DNA from: Patescibacteria group bacterium
GTDB taxonomy: Bacteria > Patescibacteriota > Patescibacteriia > UBA2169
Assembly: GCA_018830465.1 (NCBI GenBank)
Contig: JAHJSI010000021.1
Location: forward strand, 1 to 30,132
DNA length: 30,132 nt
Reading direction: 5' to 3'
Shown: in pieces, positions 30,020-30,132 of the stretch
Layout of the letters: each line of letters begins with the position of its first letter
Numbering within the stretch: position 1 is the first letter of the stretch
Made by a program: the position numbers and the translations under genes
Notes under the pieces: model-generated
What the model was told of the DNA's origin: nothing
Seen by the model: the letters and a program-made list of their open reading frames with translations, nothing else
Database searches by the model: none

Positions 30020-30132
30020 ATGAAAACAAAATATTTTTTATACGCTCGCAAATCAACGGAAGATGAAGAACGGCAAGTGATGAGCATTGAAGCCCAGCTC
30101 GCGGAGTTGGCGGAATTTGCCAAGCGGGAAAA
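30020..30132 (+). CDS. Serine recombinase, N-terminal start (partial)
   Basis: Only 37 codons are in the window. The peptide starts MKTKYFLYARKSTEDEERQ and continues SIEAQLAELAEFAK, the N-terminus of large serine recombinases (YxRxS with the catalytic Ser in ARKSTE, then S-x-x-x-Q). Such enzymes integrate or excise phages and conjugative or transposable elements. A good Shine-Dalgarno (AAGGAG) lies 8 bp upstream. The gene follows a tRNA cluster and palindrome-rich spacer, which fits the edge of a mobile element continuing beyond the window. Confidence 0.85.
   Translation, partial: MKTKYFLYARKSTEDEERQVMSIEAQLAELAEFAKRE

Overview
The window most likely comes from a small-genome bacterium of the Candidate Phyla Radiation (Patescibacteria), probably Parcubacteria-like. 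The reasons are a complete 16S rRNA gene with an altered 515F primer site, many core genes starting right after a -10 box (apparently leaderless), an SMC of only 739 residues, VanW/CARDB/PilB envelope genes and small orphan families. TGA is used as a stop (for example folD), so this is genetic code 11 and not the TGA=Gly code of Gracilibacteria/SR1. The phylum assignment is inference from these traits, not from a tree.

Layout. 1-3.6 kb: 3' end of glyA, a secreted CARDB-repeat protein on the opposite strand, then folD (one-carbon metabolism). 3.6-9.8 kb, mostly minus strand: a probable small RNA, tRNA-Cys, a 3D-domain cell-wall protein behind a leader terminator, ruvB, a NIF3-family protein, a probable hairpin RNA with a 24-bp stem, then hsp20 / small orphan / VanW as an operon, and tRNA-Glu. 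9.8-15.1 kb, plus strand: tsaD, an AbiEii-like toxin pair and valS. 15.1-20.6 kb: pilB, several small orphan genes, a GIY-YIG nuclease, a Fic enzyme and dnaA. 20.6-26.1 kb, plus strand: rpmF-nusB-rnc-smc-rpsP-khpA-trmD, an information-processing cluster. 26.1-30.1 kb: 16S rRNA with a structured leader and its own terminator, tRNA-Ile, tRNA-Val, an HTH protein of a probable LAGLIDADG-like type, a tRNA-Phe interrupted by a group I intron, tRNA-Pro, and the start of a serine recombinase gene that may open a mobile element.

Most unusual signals. (1) A 239-nt group I intron in the anticodon loop of tRNA-Phe, 12 bp downstream of a possible homing-endonuclease-like gene. (2) Short palindromes inserted in frame in tsaD, valS and rpsP, comparable in style to Rickettsia palindromic elements; one 28-bp family also serves as a terminator elsewhere in the window. 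(3) Inverted arrays of a 7-bp unit (AAGNCNT) directly in front of, or over, the start codons of folD, rnc and trmD. (4) A mutually exclusive antiterminator/terminator in the 16S leader, and other promoter-terminator-gene leaders in front of the 3D-domain gene, tsaD and a 153-aa orphan. (5) A pseudoknot-capable leader in front of khpA. (6) A 16S gene closed off by its own processing stem and terminator, so apparently not linked to 23S. No CRISPR array or IS element was seen.
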